A DNA stretch of 17,869 bases. It comes from Zetaproteobacteria bacterium. Its GTDB lineage: Bacteria; Pseudomonadota; Alphaproteobacteria; Micavibrionales; Micavibrionaceae. The notes beneath the pieces were generated by a model. It did not search any database, was not told where the DNA came from, and was given only the letters and a program-made list of their open reading frames with translations. Shown here one piece after another: positions 17,417 through 17,869 of this stretch; the first letter of the stretch is position 1, and each line of letters begins with the position of its first letter. The position numbers and the translations under genes are program-made. Where the stretch lies: the NCBI GenBank assembly GCA_002747015.1, contig NVXI01000006.1, positions 62,825-80,693 on the forward strand. Direction: 5' to 3'.

Positions 17417-17515
17417 TTTGATGAATAGTAACGCATAAGTTAACAGTATTCTACAATAGCGGTAGAAGATTAATCAGACTTTAAGATAAACGCTATATCG
17501 CTGCAATAAATTCTA

Positions 17516-17549
17516 AATATTTTGGTCTTATCTTATTGGACAAAATATT
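17516..17549. repeat. Inverted repeat across the serB stop codon
   Basis: AATATTTTG (17516-17524) and its exact reverse complement CAAAATATT (17541-17549) flank a 16-base loop that contains the serB stop. The arms are AT-rich and no U-tract follows on the minus strand, so this is a poor intrinsic terminator; it may be chance. Confidence 0.4.
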
Positions 17550-17869
17550 GACTGGAATAGCCCTGTGCGTAAAGAGCGGCGGTTAAGTCACCATATAGAA
17601 TGCAGTTGCCGATATCTTCCTTTACCGTTTCTTTCGGGTGGTAGCCAATGCCTAATTCTGCCATTTTCAGCATGGGGAGGTCGTTTGCGCCGTCGCCAAT
17701 TGTTAGGCAATCTTCGGTGCTAAGGTTTAGGTCTTTGATATAGTGTTCTAGAAATTCAATTTTAGAGAATTTATCCAAGATAGGGGGGGTAACATTGCCT
17801 GTAAGCGCGTCATCTATAATTTCGAGAGTGTTTCCGTGGTTGAAATTAAAACCGCAACGATCTGCGATT
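17533..17869 (-). CDS. serB: Phosphoserine phosphatase, C-terminal part (5' end outside window)
   Basis: SerB removes phosphate from phosphoserine, the last step of serine synthesis, in the cytoplasm. The frame stays open to the window edge, so the true start lies beyond it and the visible 111 residues are the C-terminal part. The segment NTLEIIDDALTGNV followed by PPILDKFSK matches the cap/core boundary of SerB. The HAD motif block TIGDGANDLPML supplies the Mg2+-binding aspartates. GIGYHPKETV and the C-terminal GDLTAALYAQGY are typical of alphaproteobacterial SerB. A run of seven G (17783-17789) lies inside the frame without disturbing it. It is upstream of the AAA+ gene on the same strand with about 116 bases between them, so co-transcription is possible. 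Confidence 0.94.
   Translation of the reverse strand, partial: IADRCGFNFNHGNTLEIIDDALTGNVTPPILDKFSKIEFLEHYIKDLNLSTEDCLTIGDGANDLPMLKMAELGIGYHPKETVKEDIGNCILYGDLTAALYAQGYSSQYFVQ

Noticed and set aside
17783..17789. Run of seven G in serB as a possible frameshift or phase-variable tract
   Set aside because: The frame matches SerB on both sides of the run, so no frameshift is needed, and seven bases is short for phase variation.

Overview
This 17.9 kb window looks like ordinary chromosome from an alphaproteobacterium of moderate-to-low GC. That placement is inferred from the protein sequences and gene order: DMT and YadGH transporters behind tyrS, anmK divergent from tyrS, and bcp divergent from a large AsmA-like gene. 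I cannot assign a genus. The window is gene-dense, with no stretch over 300 bases lacking a gene. I see no tRNA or rRNA gene, insertion sequence, integrase, phage gene or CRISPR array.

Layout. Positions 1-579 hold the 3' end of purA (+). It converges on bcp (602-1081, -), a peroxiredoxin. bcp is divergent from a 1060-residue membrane-anchored AsmA/YhdP-like protein (1201-4383, +). Next comes an orphan gene (4447-5442, +) whose motifs suggest the TIKI/TraB/ChaN/EreA-like fold. It ends tail-to-tail, sharing a TTAA stop, with a minus-strand block. In transcription order that block is tyrS, an EamA/DMT exporter, a YadG-type ABC ATPase and a YadH-type permease (9337 down to 5439), joined by a 10-base gap and two ATGA stop/start overlaps.

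Divergent from tyrS runs a plus-strand block: anmK (murein sugar recycling), a Sua5-type threonylcarbamoyl-AMP synthase (t6A tRNA modification), a fatty acid hydroxylase/sterol desaturase family protein, GDP-L-fucose synthase and a degenerate CheD-like protein. After a 72-base gap come a small AsmA/DUF748-like membrane protein and an RsmC-like rRNA guanine methyltransferase. The methyltransferase overlaps by 32 bases, tail-to-tail, with a minus-strand stand-alone AAA+ ATPase related to the first AAA domain of ClpA/ClpB. The window ends inside serB (-).

Most genes are housekeeping or envelope functions. The items deserving a second look are three unusual family members. One is the TIKI-fold orphan, which has Asp where the family usually has Glu. 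Another is the CheD-like protein, whose catalytic Cys and His both appear replaced. The third is the single-domain ClpB-D1-like ATPase, which lacks the pore-loop tyrosine and carries a long charged tail. I did not find a clear multi-gene novel system.
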